A stretch of DNA of 64,000 nt from Fluviicola sp. (GTDB lineage Bacteria > Bacteroidota > Bacteroidia > Flavobacteriales_D > Crocinitomicaceae): NCBI GenBank assembly GCA_002734065.2, contig NVXU02000025.1:124001-188000 (forward strand), in the 5' to 3' direction. The notes under the pieces are model-generated. The model was not told the origin of the DNA and did no database searches. It saw nothing but the letters and a program-made list of their open reading frames with translations. Positions 35,171 through 45,015 of this stretch are shown here, piece after piece (position 1 is the first letter of the stretch; every line of letters begins with the position of its first letter). The translations under genes and the position numbers were made by a program.

Positions 35171-36922
35171 ATGAAGTTATATCTACTATTATTCTCCTTC
35201 TTTTTCCTATTTTCCTGTTCTAAAGAGCAACAACAACAGCACGAGTCAAGCGGTGGGTCTTTGACGATGGCTCTTGACAACCAACCATCTACCTATCTTC
35301 CTAGAAAAGTGTTGGATTACTATTCCGCCACTGTTCTCTACCAAACGACAGAAGGTCTAGTTGGTTTGGATGCTAAAACATTAAAAATCAGTCCCAGAAT
35401 AGCTTCGGAATGGGTTATTTCTGACAGTGGTAAAAAATATGAATTTACGATTCGTGAAGATGTTCTTTTCCATCCAAACAGTGCATTCAAAAAAGAAGAA
35501 GACCGAAAAATGACCACTGATGACATTGTTCATTCTTTTGAACTTGCCTGCTCGGCAAATGAAGATAATTCTGCTCCCCCATCTTATTTTATGATTTTCA
35601 AATCTTTGCTAAAAGGTGCGGATGATTTTTATGAAAAGAAAAGTAAATCCATTAGCGGTCTAACCGTAGAAGGAAATAAATTGACTATTGAACTGATTCA
35701 TGAGGACAAGAATTTTCTAAATAAGTTGGCCAACGTTTGTGCTTTTGTAAGCTCAAAAAAACTTTATGACGCGGGCTATGAAACTGAAAAAGTCGGAACA
35801 GGTCCGTTTATGTATTCAGAATTTAAGGATGGAGAGGAAGCTTCTCTAATTCTTACAAAGAATAATGCCTACTACTTAAAAGATGATGAAGGTAATGCTA
35901 TCCCTTATCTCGATAGTGTGGTTTTTGTCTTTCAAAGTAGAAAAATGGAACAATTGGAACATTTTGAAAGCGGAAAAATTGACTTTATTGTTGGTTTGCC
36001 TACAAGCAGAATTACGGCTATGATAGAAGGCCGAATTCAAGATTTTAATGCAACAGAAACGGATGCTCCTAAGCTTCTTCTAAAAAACAACCCTTTGCTT
36101 GAGTCTCATTTTTACTATTTCAACATGACTGATGAGCGCTTTAAAAACCCACTTGTACGCCAAGCTTTCAACTACGCTGTTGACCGTGAAACTATTGGGC
36201 GTGACATTTTGAGAAATCAATATTATGAATTGGGTTACTATGGTGTAATTCCGCCTATATCAAAAGCCCTTAGAGGTTATGACTTTACCAGCGTGAAGGA
36301 TGTTGGTTACACGTTTGACCCTGAGATGGCTAAAAAACTATTGGCGCAGGCAGGTTACCCTGACGGAAAGGGCTTTGGTTCTGTGAGCTTAAGGTACAGC
36401 ATTAACGATGTGCATTCTGCTGTTGCGGATGAGTTTTCACGACAAATGTTTAAAGTTTTAGGCATCAACGTAAATATTGACGGTTCTAATTTTGAGCAGT
36501 TGAACGATGATGGAGAAAATGGTAGAGGAGAAATTTTTAGAATGGGTTGGGCTGCTGATTATCCGAGTCCTGAATCATTTTTGATGAATTTCTACGGAGA
36601 TAATGTTCCTGAAAATCCAAATGAAGCGTCTCAAATCAACAAGGCGCGTTACAAAAACTACTTGTTTGATGAGTTTTTTGATCAAGCAAGAAACGCAGAG
36701 AAGATGTCTGACCAGATGGAGCTGTTTTCAAAAGCGGAAGTTGAATTGATGAAAGATCCTCCAATTATACCTCTTTGGTACACTGGAGATATTCAAATTT
36801 CGCAATCTTATGTGAGAAAGTTAGATTTCAATGCAATCAATTATTTTAATTTCAGAACTGTTTACATCAAAGAATGGACGCTTGAAGAGTATAAAAAAAG
36901 TTTTAAATTAGCGACAAAATAA
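35171..36922 (+). CDS. Oligopeptide-binding-type ABC substrate-binding lipoprotein
   Basis: 583 residues from the ATG at 35171, which opens a lipoprotein signal with acylated Cys16 (FLFSCSKE); the earlier ATG at 35123 is not needed. The body is the SBP family 5 fold: the N-terminal YQTTEGLVGLD, the mid-domain GTGPFMYSEF, FNMTDERFKNPLVRQAFNYAVDRE and the C-terminal MGWAADYPSPESFL segments are typical. It should bind peptides or a similar ligand at a membrane surface. No ABC permease or ATPase gene follows; instead a TonB-dependent receptor starts 13 bases later, so the two probably handle the same ligand. Confidence 0.93.
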   Translation: MKLYLLLFSFFFLFSCSKEQQQQHESSGGSLTMALDNQPSTYLPRKVLDYYSATVLYQTTEGLVGLDAKTLKISPRIASEWVISDSGKKYEFTIREDVLFHPNSAFKKEEDRKMTTDDIVHSFELACSANEDNSAPPSYFMIFKSLLKGADDFYEKKSKSISGLTVEGNKLTIELIHEDKNFLNKLANVCAFVSSKKLYDAGYETEKVGTGPFMYSEFKDGEEASLILTKNNAYYLKDDEGNAIPYLDSVVFVFQSRKMEQLEHFESGKIDFIVGLPTSRITAMIEGRIQDFNATETDAPKLLLKNNPLLESHFYYFNMTDERFKNPLVRQAFNYAVDRETIGRDILRNQYYELGYYGVIPPISKALRGYDFTSVKDVGYTFDPEMAKKLLAQAGYPDGKGFGSVSLRYSINDVHSAVADEFSRQMFKVLGINVNIDGSNFEQLNDDGENGRGEIFRMGWAADYPSPESFLMNFYGDNVPENPNEASQINKARYKNYLFDEFFDQARNAEKMSDQMELFSKAEVELMKDPPIIPLWYTGDIQISQSYVRKLDFNAINYFNFRTVYIKEWTLEEYKKSFKLATK

Positions 36923-36935
36923 AAGCTGCTTTCTT

Positions 36936-39383
36936 ATGAATAAATTCTTACTGACCCTCTTGGGTTGTTTGCTGTCTCTGACATACGCGCTGGCGCAACC
37001 CAATCAAAATGTCAGAGGACAAGTGTTTGATTCTGAAACACAATTCCCAATTATAGGAGCAAAAGTTGAAATTTTCACTGCCGATTCTACTCAAAAATAC
37101 AGAGCTCTGACATCCATTGACGGTGATTTTTCTATTAAAAATGTTCCCGTTGGAAAACATGAACTAGTGGTTACGTTCTTAACATATAACACTAAGAGCA
37201 CAACCATAGAGGTTACGTCAGGGAAAGAATTAATACTTTCTGTGCCACTTCAAGAAAGTTTTTTAGAAAAGGCAGAAGTAACTGTTACAGCGAGAAAAAA
37301 AGGACAGGTAATTAATGAATTAGCGCTCGTTTCGGCACAACAATTTAGTGTAGCCGAAACGGACAGGTATCCTGGTTCTCGGTCAGACCCTGCTAGAATG
37401 GCATCCAATTTTGCAGGTGTTGGCGGTGCCGATGATTCTAGAAATGACATCGTTATACGTGGAAATTCTCCCCTCGGCGTTGTTTGGCGAGTAGAAGGTA
37501 TTGACATTCCGAATCCTTCGCATTTTGCCATTGCAGGGAGTACTGGAGGACCTGTTTCTATTCTAAACAATAAAATTCTTGGTAATTCTGACTTTTTTAT
37601 GAGTGCTTTCCCTGCGGAATACGGAAATTCTACATCGGGTGTCTTTGACTTGAAATTGCGTAACGGGAATAATCAAAATCATGAATTAACGGGGCAGTTT
37701 GGCTTTCTAGGAACAGAATTAATGGCAGAAGGACCATTGAGTAAAAAAGGAAACTCAAGTTATCTAGTGATGGGACGATATTCGACACTTAGTCTTTTTA
37801 GTGCGATGGGAATTAACTTAGGAACCGATGCCGTTCCTGTATATGGTGATGGTGCATTTAAGTTTGATTGGCGACTGAAAAAAGGAGGCTCTCTTTCTTT
37901 ATGGGCCATTGGTGGAGCAAGTACAATTGGCATTGTTATTTCTGACCAGACAGAATATTCTGAAGAATTATACGGAGAAGGAGACAGGGACCAGTATTTC
38001 AATACAGCAATGGCTGTTGGGGGCTTAACACTCAAAAAACCAATCAACGAAAAAACTTTTGTTACTACAACAGTCGCTTTCTCTAAAGAAAAGCAAAGTG
38101 CTCAACATGATTTTTTAGTGAGAAGTATTGATTCTAATAATCAAATCACACTTTTGGACAAATACAAGTTGCTCGACTACACATTCTCAACCTCGAAAGC
38201 TTCTGGTTATTTTAGTGTGAACCATAAAATAAATAAGCGTCATCTTATAAAAGCCGGAATCAATGTCGATTACATGATGTACAATATGATTGATTCTGTG
38301 TTGCAACCTGGGCATTCTTCTGCAAACAAAGATTCTTTTGACATTCGTTGGGATTACAAAGGAGGGGCAGCACTCATTCAGGCTTTTGTGCAATGGAAAT
38401 GGAGAATGACCGAGAATATGGCATTTACAGCTGGGCTTCACAACCAATATTACAGTTTGAGCAATAGTTTTAGTTTTGTAGAACCAAGAATAGGCTGGAA
38501 ACTGAACCTTAAAAAAGGGCAAGCAATTAGTGCGGGAGCAGGTATGCACAGTCAAACGCAACCTCAATACACCTATTTGTACCACCAGAATGATCCTGTT
38601 TCTGGAGAAAAAATTTACAATAACAAAGGAATGGATTTCACCCGAAGTCTTCATTCTGTTATCGGTTATGAAAAAGCTTTTAAGAAGAGCCTGACCCTAA
38701 AAACGGAGGCATATTATCAATATTTATACAACGTTCCCGTGACCATTGCTCCCTCTTCTTTCTCTTTGATAAATATGGGCAGTGGTTTTTCACGGTTCTT
38801 CCCAGAGCCTTTGGAGAATACTGGAACAGGTTACAATTATGGTTTGGAATTGACTTTGCAAAAATTCTTTGATAAATCATTCTTCTTTTTGATTTCTGCT
38901 ACCATTTATGATTCAAAATACTACGGAAGTGATGGTGTTTTGAGAAATACCTCGTACAACGGTACTTATATTGCGAACTTTTTAGCTGGTAAAGAATTCA
39001 AAATTAGTAACAAACAATACATCTCTTTGGGTGTCAAAATCACTGGTGCTGGCGGCAGGCGCTACGGTTATGTGGATGCCGCTGCGTCCTCTGCTGTGAA
39101 TGACCTCATCTTCTTAGACGAAGGGTTTAACGATAGACAGTTTTATGACTATTTCAGAGCTGATTTTAAAATCAATTGGAAATTCAATGCGAAACGAACC
39201 ACCCACGAAATTGGCTTGGATTTAGTGAATGTTTTTAATTCTAAAAATCTACTGAGTTTAGCTTACGCACCAAATATTGCTGATCCGACCATAGAGCCAA
39301 TAACAGAAAAACAACAACTGGGGTTTTTGCCTATTTTCTATTATAAGATAGATTTGAGGATTGGTGGGAAGAAAGGAAAATAA
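36936..39383 (+). CDS. TonB-dependent receptor
   Basis: 815 residues. A signal peptide (1-20, ending YALAQ) leads to a carboxypeptidase-regulatory-like domain (about 25-110, VRGQVFDSETQFPIIGAKVEIF in outline), then the plug (about 120-240, with NDIVIRGNSPLGVVWRVEG) and a 22-strand barrel ending IDLRIGGKKGK. It imports a ligand through the outer membrane with TonB energy. The ligand is not a recognised siderophore or glycan: no SusD gene is present. Its operon partner is the binding lipoprotein 13 bases upstream, and the DUF3179 gene starts 11 bases downstream. Confidence 0.93.
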   Translation: MNKFLLTLLGCLLSLTYALAQPNQNVRGQVFDSETQFPIIGAKVEIFTADSTQKYRALTSIDGDFSIKNVPVGKHELVVTFLTYNTKSTTIEVTSGKELILSVPLQESFLEKAEVTVTARKKGQVINELALVSAQQFSVAETDRYPGSRSDPARMASNFAGVGGADDSRNDIVIRGNSPLGVVWRVEGIDIPNPSHFAIAGSTGGPVSILNNKILGNSDFFMSAFPAEYGNSTSGVFDLKLRNGNNQNHELTGQFGFLGTELMAEGPLSKKGNSSYLVMGRYSTLSLFSAMGINLGTDAVPVYGDGAFKFDWRLKKGGSLSLWAIGGASTIGIVISDQTEYSEELYGEGDRDQYFNTAMAVGGLTLKKPINEKTFVTTTVAFSKEKQSAQHDFLVRSIDSNNQITLLDKYKLLDYTFSTSKASGYFSVNHKINKRHLIKAGINVDYMMYNMIDSVLQPGHSSANKDSFDIRWDYKGGAALIQAFVQWKWRMTENMAFTAGLHNQYYSLSNSFSFVEPRIGWKLNLKKGQAISAGAGMHSQTQPQYTYLYHQNDPVSGEKIYNNKGMDFTRSLHSVIGYEKAFKKSLTLKTEAYYQYLYNVPVTIAPSSFSLINMGSGFSRFFPEPLENTGTGYNYGLELTLQKFFDKSFFFLISATIYDSKYYGSDGVLRNTSYNGTYIANFLAGKEFKISNKQYISLGVKITGAGGRRYGYVDAAASSAVNDLIFLDEGFNDRQFYDYFRADFKINWKFNAKRTTHEIGLDLVNVFNSKNLLSLAYAPNIADPTIEPITEKQQLGFLPIFYYKIDLRIGGKKGK

Positions 39384-39394
39384 CTATCTAAACC

Positions 39395-40534
39395 ATGACT
39401 ATACTCTACATAACAGCATTAATCTCTTTAATCATCGGAATGGGTGCGATTTTCACCTTGGTAGAAAAATTTCCGGTTAAAATTCTATATTATCACTATC
39501 GCTATAGAAAGCCACTTATTTGGAGCATCTTTATTGCAACACTCGGATATCAAATTTCCATCTCAATCGATGAATTTCATGTTAGCGCCTTGCCTCCATT
39601 ATTAATCATTGGTTTATCGGTGATTTTAACCTATAAAGTGCATCAATCAAATTGGTTCAAGGCGGTTTCCTTCCCTAAAATGACGAATGATTTTGATTCA
39701 CTCCCTTTAACTGGCGATCAAGAAATCGCGCTTATTGAATATAATGGGGTCTCAAAAGCCTATCCTTTGGATTATGTTATTCATCATCATGTCGTCAATG
39801 ATAAATTCGCAGACAAAACAGTTGCCCTTACCTATTGCGCAATGTGCAGGAGCATTATTCCTTTTGATGTTACAGAAATTGGACCTTTATTCGTTGCTTC
39901 TTTTAAAAATGCAAACATGATTGTGGCTGATAAAAAGACAGGAACGTTTTTCCAGCAAGCAACCTTTGATTCAATCATTGGTAAATTGCATCCCCATTCT
40001 CTAAAAATGATTCCGTTTCAAATTTTGCCATGGAAAACAATTAAGAATTTGAAAAATCGTCCTCAAGTAGCTGTCGTAAATAAAAACGACCTTCGGGCTT
40101 TTAAACTTCCCATGCCAGGAGTTTGGCAAAAAGTAATGTCTTCAGAACTCACTCCGGGATTGTCTAATAAAAATAAAGCATTCCCATCTAAAACTCATGT
40201 TATTGGTATCACAGATACATCGATTAACGAAGCGGTGTTTTATTTAAAATCAGAAGTAATCCAACAGAAAATTGTGCGAAATGAAGCGTTAAACTTCACA
40301 CTTATCTTGGTGGGTTCTTCTGTTGTTGGGTTCAAAACAAACAAGCGCAATTTAGCCCTTAAAAACGATCAGACAATTGAAGACACACTAAGCAAGTCAA
40401 TCTGGGACCTTACGGGCAAACTCCTTAACGACGATGCTGACAATGATTTAGAAAAAATTTCTACCTCTGATGAATATTGGTTCTCTTGGAAGAAATTTCA
40501 TCCAAAGAGTCAGTTAATAAGGATAAATAAGTAA
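39395..40534 (+). CDS. DUF3179 family membrane protein
   Basis: 379 residues. Three hydrophobic helices fill residues 1-85. The remainder is the DUF3179 domain with KAYPLDYVIHHHVVNDKF, VALTYCAMCRS (Cys148 and Cys151 or close), FQQATFDSIIG and the LPWKTIKN segment. The CxxC and His residues suggest metal or heme binding, an inference. The function of DUF3179 is not known. It is the third gene of the SBP/TonB-receptor operon by spacing (11 bases). Confidence 0.85.
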   Translation: MTILYITALISLIIGMGAIFTLVEKFPVKILYYHYRYRKPLIWSIFIATLGYQISISIDEFHVSALPPLLIIGLSVILTYKVHQSNWFKAVSFPKMTNDFDSLPLTGDQEIALIEYNGVSKAYPLDYVIHHHVVNDKFADKTVALTYCAMCRSIIPFDVTEIGPLFVASFKNANMIVADKKTGTFFQQATFDSIIGKLHPHSLKMIPFQILPWKTIKNLKNRPQVAVVNKNDLRAFKLPMPGVWQKVMSSELTPGLSNKNKAFPSKTHVIGITDTSINEAVFYLKSEVIQQKIVRNEALNFTLILVGSSVVGFKTNKRNLALKNDQTIEDTLSKSIWDLTGKLLNDDADNDLEKISTSDEYWFSWKKFHPKSQLIRINK

Positions 40535-40547
40535 AAAAGGACGACAA

Positions 40548-40566
40548 TTGTTATATTGCATAACAA
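40548..40566. repeat. Inverted repeat TTGTTAT-ATTGC-ATAACAA
   Basis: Perfect 7-bp arms with a five-base spacer lie 42 bases before the next start codon. It could be a regulator site. It is not followed by a T-run. Confidence 0.5.
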
Positions 40567-40607
40567 GCGGTCATCACAAAGAGAATTATCATTAAAATCA
40601 AAACACG

Positions 40608-41534
40608 ATGAAAAATCTACTCTATTTTCTTATTGTCTTTTTCCTTTTTTCTTGTGCTTCCGAGCAAAAAGAACCTACCCAACAAGATAAAGTGACAACT
40701 CTCGAGGAACATCAACCTACTCTGGATGATTCTACAGAAACGGCTATTGAAAATAATCAAGACAGCATCACTTATATATCTGAATTGCGTTTAGGTAAAG
40801 AAAAATGGAATCTTGAAGAAATTTTTGTAGACACCTTGGAATTTGTAGAATTTAATTACGATTACGATTATTACTTTTCTCTCTTCAAAAACAAGGATGG
40901 AAAAGAAATCACGCTCTATTTTGACGAAATAATTAAAGATTTCAATCAAAACAGCAATTTTATTGTAAAATGGCATTTGGGGCAGTTTTCTGAAGCAGGA
41001 ACAGGAGAAACTATCTATTACAACGAAGAACTACTGTCCTATACAGTGCTTAATTCGTCGTTTACTTTTGAGAAATTTATCAGGTCGTTTATTACAGACT
41101 ATTCTAGTGGTAATCGAGGGGACATTCAAAAGTACATGCACCCATCACAAGAATTATTTTCTACTTTTAAGAATGGTTTGTATTGCGTAGAGGCAAAGGA
41201 AGGCAATTTACCGACCTCAGAATTACTGATAAACGATTTTGTGACAACGAGCGAGCAACCTAAAGGCAGTTGCCTCGAAGGTTACACGGGGACAAAAAAC
41301 CAACTCTACTATCAATTTTTTGATGAAAGGCGAGCTGATTTGTTCCCCGCTGTGAGTGATATGGGCAATGATGGTATTGAATGGACTATAGAAATCGACG
41401 AAGCAATAGCCTATGAGCGGCTCGCAAAGGTGTTGGTTATTGTAGAAGGAGAGTTCAATAGAATTTTGTACTTTTTCAGGGTCCAAGATAACTGGTATTT
41501 TTGGGTAGAAGATTTTTGCGATTGTTCTGCGTAA
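40608..41534 (+). CDS. Putative lipoprotein, unknown function
   Basis: 308 residues. Signal MKNLLYFLIVFFLFSC with acylated Cys16, then a Glu/Gln/Thr-rich linker to about residue 60. The rest is one domain rich in Asp, Tyr and Phe (FNYDYDYYFSLF) that ends in VEDFCDCSA. I recognise no family. Expected in the envelope. It lies 73 bases after the DUF3179 gene with an inverted repeat between, so it may be separately controlled. Confidence 0.72.
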   Translation: MKNLLYFLIVFFLFSCASEQKEPTQQDKVTTLEEHQPTLDDSTETAIENNQDSITYISELRLGKEKWNLEEIFVDTLEFVEFNYDYDYYFSLFKNKDGKEITLYFDEIIKDFNQNSNFIVKWHLGQFSEAGTGETIYYNEELLSYTVLNSSFTFEKFIRSFITDYSSGNRGDIQKYMHPSQELFSTFKNGLYCVEAKEGNLPTSELLINDFVTTSEQPKGSCLEGYTGTKNQLYYQFFDERRADLFPAVSDMGNDGIEWTIEIDEAIAYERLAKVLVIVEGEFNRILYFFRVQDNWYFWVEDFCDCSA

Positions 41535-41578
41535 ACAATACTCTTGGTTGACAAATAGAGGTTAAAGAGCCTATCAAT

Positions 41579-41610
41579 TTTGCCTGCTTCAATGAAATTC
41601 GCTATATTCG
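41579..41610 (+). promoter_or_regulatory. Probable promoter for the small membrane protein gene
   Basis: TTTG at 41579-41582 and TATATTCG at 41603-41610 are 20 bases apart; the second matches the -7 consensus at seven of eight positions. Confidence 0.45.
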
Positions 41611-41658
41611 ACTGATATTAAAACATCATTTTTAACCAAACAACTTAAAAATTCACTT

Positions 41659-42096
41659 ATGAATAACTTAAAAACAAAAGTTCCGATATGGTTTTGGATT
41701 GTTGCTGTCATTTTTTTTCTTTGGAATATAATGGGGGTTCTTTCCTTTTTTATGCACACTTTTATGCCTGAAGACGCCTTGGCCTTATTACCCGAAAAAG
41801 AACGACAACTTTATGACAGTTACCCAATGTGGGGCACTGTTTTGTTCGCTGTTGGTGTTTTTTGTGGGCTATTAGGCTCTTTGGGATTACTTCTGAAGAA
41901 AAAATGGTCTAAACAGGTGTTCATTATTTCTCTGTTTGCTGTGATTATACAAATGATTCACAATGTCTTTTTTACAGGTGCCATTGAGATTTATGGACTG
42001 GCACAAGCAGCAACAATGCCTGCAGTAGTTATTCTTCTAGGATTACTTGCCGTTTGGTTTTCAAATTCTGCTGTTAAGAAGAATTGGCTGAAATAA
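41659..42096 (+). CDS. Small integral membrane protein
   Basis: 145 residues with four hydrophobic helices: about 10-32, 55-78, 85-105 and 110-132. It has short charged loops and a Lys-rich C-terminus. There are no catalytic motifs. The pattern resembles small four-helix proteins annotated only as conserved membrane proteins. It has its own probable promoter. No partner gene is evident. Confidence 0.75.
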   Translation: MNNLKTKVPIWFWIVAVIFFLWNIMGVLSFFMHTFMPEDALALLPEKERQLYDSYPMWGTVLFAVGVFCGLLGSLGLLLKKKWSKQVFIISLFAVIIQMIHNVFFTGAIEIYGLAQAATMPAVVILLGLLAVWFSNSAVKKNWLK

Positions 42097-42142
42097 TCTA
42101 TTTTTATTTCTCAATGTATAATAGAATATAGAAACTGCCAAT

Positions 42143-43006
42143 TTACCACGTCGGGCAGCTATCACACCCATTTTTTGACCTAATATATAGAAAGAAACCT
42201 ACGACTGTTTCAAAAGAGCCATAACCATAGGCCTGTCGCGTGTATGCGCTTGGGTCATTTTGTCTATTTCTCACTTTTAATTGGTGATTTAAACCTCCCG
42301 CAAGCTTTGGTTCGATAAAAAAGTGTCTGAAAAACTCAAATCTTGCTCCTAAATGGACAGATAGACCATAACCTGACATAGAGATTGTTCGTACGCTCTT
42401 TTGCTGGGCAAACGTGAAATCATTGAAGGACAACAATCCTCCTGCCGAGACGCCTACGTTTGTTGAAATTGCAAGCCAGTCTTTGTTTCCAAATTTTAGC
42501 CACTGGTCTGTTCTCGTTAATTCCAATCGCAAATAATTAAGCCCGTCAGAATTTTCATAGTGAAGGAGATCTCTATCAGTAACAACAGGTTCGGCGTTGT
42601 AAGTCCCTGACCAATTATTGTCAATTCCCGGGTCAATTTTACCGCTTAAAGTGACTTCGTTTTTATCTGCAAAAATGTATTTCATGTGGTCGTAACCAAA
42701 AGAAATGGCCCAGTGATCTTTAAAATAATAACCTACTCTCGCATTGAATTGCGGTATTGAAATTCGACTTGGGTCAAAATAAACGGCACCAAATTTCTCT
42801 GGATTGTCATGCGCAACTGCTCCAGCCAAGGTGAAATCATAGCCAGGACCTACAAAACGCAAGTTACTTTTGGTGTAAGCACTTCGATTATAGCCCCAAT
42901 AACCAAAAACCGTCCCTTTTGCGTAAGAATCTTTCTTTTTCATGCGTTTTTGTCCATCCGAGAAAAACGGCGCAAAAATCAACAAAATCACTACTAAATT
43001 TCTCAT
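42143..43006 (-). CDS. Predicted outer-membrane beta-barrel protein
   Basis: 287 residues. Signal peptide about 1-18 (ending FFSDGQ), then alternating strands with many Tyr/Phe/Trp/Gly (GTVFGYWGYNRSAYTKSNL, FKDHWAISFGYDHMKY). Its end, GCDSCPTW, is unusual because barrels normally close with an aromatic residue; here the final residue is Trp, after a CxxC-like pair. The function is unknown. It starts one base after the pseudouridine synthase stop, so it is co-transcribed with it. Confidence 0.78.
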   Translation of the reverse strand: MRNLVVILLIFAPFFSDGQKRMKKKDSYAKGTVFGYWGYNRSAYTKSNLRFVGPGYDFTLAGAVAHDNPEKFGAVYFDPSRISIPQFNARVGYYFKDHWAISFGYDHMKYIFADKNEVTLSGKIDPGIDNNWSGTYNAEPVVTDRDLLHYENSDGLNYLRLELTRTDQWLKFGNKDWLAISTNVGVSAGGLLSFNDFTFAQQKSVRTISMSGYGLSVHLGARFEFFRHFFIEPKLAGGLNHQLKVRNRQNDPSAYTRQAYGYGSFETVVGFFLYIRSKNGCDSCPTW

Positions 43007-43007
43007 G

Positions 43008-43910
43008 CTATTTCATTTTTAAGAAGGCGACCTCTTTTTCTGACAGTTTTCTATACATACCTCTTGGCAAATCTTTCTTGCTTAATCCGGAGAAAGTTAC
43101 TCTATCCAATTTTACAACTTTGTAGCCCATAGCTTCAAAAGAACGACGGACAATTCTATTCTTGCCAGAATGCAACTCTACTCCAACTTCTTTAGAAGAC
43201 TCGTCATTTACATATTCTGCATTGTCAAAAATGGTCGTGCCGTCTTCTAATTTGATGCCTGCCATTAATTTTTGCAAATCTTCTTTCACAACGCGCTTGT
43301 TTAAGGTTACGTGATAGATTTTGCTTGCTTTGTGACGGGGATGCGTCAATTTTTTTGCTAAATCACCATCATTGGTGAATAATAAAAGACCTGTTGTCTC
43401 TCTGTCCAGCCTACCGACTGGGTAAACACGTTCTTTACACGCTTTTTTCACCAAGCTCATTACTGTTTTTCGTCCTTGAGGATCATCCATTGTTGTAATG
43501 AATCCTTTAGGTTTGTTTAGTAAAACGTATCTTTTTTTCTCCGACTTGATGGACGCACCGTCATATTTTACCACGTCCGTTGGTGATACTTTGTACCCCA
43601 TTTCAATAATAATTTTCCCGTTGACAGAAACGACACCCGTTTTTATAAGCACATCTGCATCTCTTCGTGAGCAAACACCAGCATTAGATAAATATTTATT
43701 CAAGCGTACTTCATCACTAAAAGTAGGAAGAGGGTCGCCTTTTTTTAAGCGGTCTTTGTAATCTATGTACTTGCTTTTGTCTTTTGCTTTAACCGTTTTG
43801 TTGTCAATCGGTTTTCCTTTTCGCGTAGTCCGAGCTTCTGATTTGCTTCGGTTTTTATTTAACTTCTTCTTTGCATCGCCGCCGCGTGTGCCTTTTTTTC
43901 TTGTGTTCAT
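43008..43910 (-). CDS. rRNA pseudouridine synthase (RluB/RsuA family)
   Basis: 300 residues from the ATG at 43910 (an ATG at 43919 adds three residues). An N-terminal Lys/Arg-rich tail (about 1-55) leads to an S4 RNA-binding domain (about 65-120, RLNKYLSNAGVCSRRDAD) and the catalytic domain with PVGRLDRETTGLLLFTNDG, where the Asp of RLD is the nucleophile. It isomerises a uridine in rRNA; RluB-like specificity for 23S rRNA is likely but not certain. It heads a pair with the barrel gene, and follows yraN on the same strand. Confidence 0.93.
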   Translation of the reverse strand: MNTRKKGTRGGDAKKKLNKNRSKSEARTTRKGKPIDNKTVKAKDKSKYIDYKDRLKKGDPLPTFSDEVRLNKYLSNAGVCSRRDADVLIKTGVVSVNGKIIIEMGYKVSPTDVVKYDGASIKSEKKRYVLLNKPKGFITTMDDPQGRKTVMSLVKKACKERVYPVGRLDRETTGLLLFTNDGDLAKKLTHPRHKASKIYHVTLNKRVVKEDLQKLMAGIKLEDGTTIFDNAEYVNDESSKEVGVELHSGKNRIVRRSFEAMGYKVVKLDRVTFSGLSKKDLPRGMYRKLSEKEVAFLKMK

Positions 43911-43963
43911 CTCGAGCATAATTTCTACAAAGATAGTTTAGTTAATTAAGAATGAAACAATTG

Positions 43964-44317
43964 TCAAGGATAAAAAGCATCTTCGATATGCTCTAGCCGC
44001 ATGCCGTATTGGTTGAGAACGATAGAAACAACATCCAAACGGACATCTAAATCAATTTTCTTTTCTTCGATGTACTTGTTGGCAACCTTGATAATCTGCC
44101 GTTGCTTACTTCGTGTTACGGCAAGATACGGTTCTCCTATAACGGCGGTATGTCGCGTTTTTACCTCAACAATTATAAGTTGCTCATTTTTTTGACAAAC
44201 AATGTCGATTTCTGCCTTTTTAAACTTAAAATTACGATCTAAGATAGAATATCCCGTTTTTTGAAGGTGTTCAACGGCAATTTCTTCCCCCTTTTGACCG
44301 AGTTCAATGTGATTCAT
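43964..44317 (-). CDS. YraN family (UPF0102) protein
   Basis: 117 residues, full length. The family pattern is clear: GQKGEEIAVEHLQKTGYSILDRNF near the start, EIDIVCQ and IIVEVKTR in the middle. The Asp and Glu-x-Lys of these segments form a PD-(D/E)XK nuclease-like core. The cellular role is not established. It precedes the pseudouridine synthase with a 53-base gap. Confidence 0.93.
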   Translation of the reverse strand: MNHIELGQKGEEIAVEHLQKTGYSILDRNFKFKKAEIDIVCQKNEQLIIVEVKTRHTAVIGEPYLAVTRSKQRQIIKVANKYIEEKKIDLDVRLDVVSIVLNQYGMRLEHIEDAFYP

Positions 44318-44401
44318 AGTGGTTAATTTCCATTAAGTTAAGAAAAAAGAAGCAATCTTCCGATAATTGAACGAAAAATCATTCCGCGTGTATTTAATGG
44401 T

Positions 44402-44998
44402 ATGCGGTTGTTTGTTTTTCTTCTTTTTTATTCTTCTTTGTTTGCACAAGATGATAAACTTGTCTTAGGCAACTGCAAAAATCTGTGTCTCTTTGAGGAT
44501 AGTACATTCGTCATAAAAGATTCTTTACCTGCAGAATTAGACTCCTATAAAAGCATTTACATTTTCTCTAATTCATTTTCTATTCTATCTACTAATCAAA
44601 CAAATACGATACATCAGTTCGTTCTAGATGGCGGAGGACTATACCTCGGGGCAGAAAATTGGCCCTTGCAAGCGGAATCCAATCAACTCACCAAATTGAT
44701 TTATAATAAAGAGGCTTATGGAGAATATCAAGCTGATTCTGTTGAGTCAAAATCGAAGAACGTGAATCTAAAGTTAAACGAATTAGAAGATGTACCTCCA
44801 GGAAATTCAACCATAGCATTTCCTTTGGACTATCGTTTAAAAGTGGAGGCTTGGATAGAAGATCAGCCTTTAATTCTTTCTGGAAAGGTGGGGAAAGGGA
44901 GAATCATTATTGATGGAGGTTATTCTCGCTTTTATTGTGATAATTGGAGCAATGACGTTCTCGAAGTGCTCAAGAAGTTTGGGCAGTATTTAGAGTAA
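44402..44998 (+). CDS. Exported protein of unknown function, glutamine-amidotransferase-like fold suspected
   Basis: 198 residues with a signal peptide (MRLFVFLLFYSSLFAQ). The middle HQFVLDGGGLYLGAENWP and the later GKVGKGRIIIDGGYSRFY resemble the strand-turn pattern of class I glutamine amidotransferase-like (DUF4350-like) domains, but no Cys-His pair is placed for catalysis. A structural role is more likely. It stands between divergent yraN and a convergent barrel gene. Confidence 0.65.
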   Translation: MRLFVFLLFYSSLFAQDDKLVLGNCKNLCLFEDSTFVIKDSLPAELDSYKSIYIFSNSFSILSTNQTNTIHQFVLDGGGLYLGAENWPLQAESNQLTKLIYNKEAYGEYQADSVESKSKNVNLKLNELEDVPPGNSTIAFPLDYRLKVEAWIEDQPLILSGKVGKGRIIIDGGYSRFYCDNWSNDVLEVLKKFGQYLE

Positions 44999-45015
44999 TA
45001 GACAAGTTTTCAGAG

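Noticed and set aside
40546-40570. attC-like half site (inverted TTGTTAT/ATAACAA with AAGCGG)
   Set aside because: No integrase, no second half site and no cassette structure nearby.
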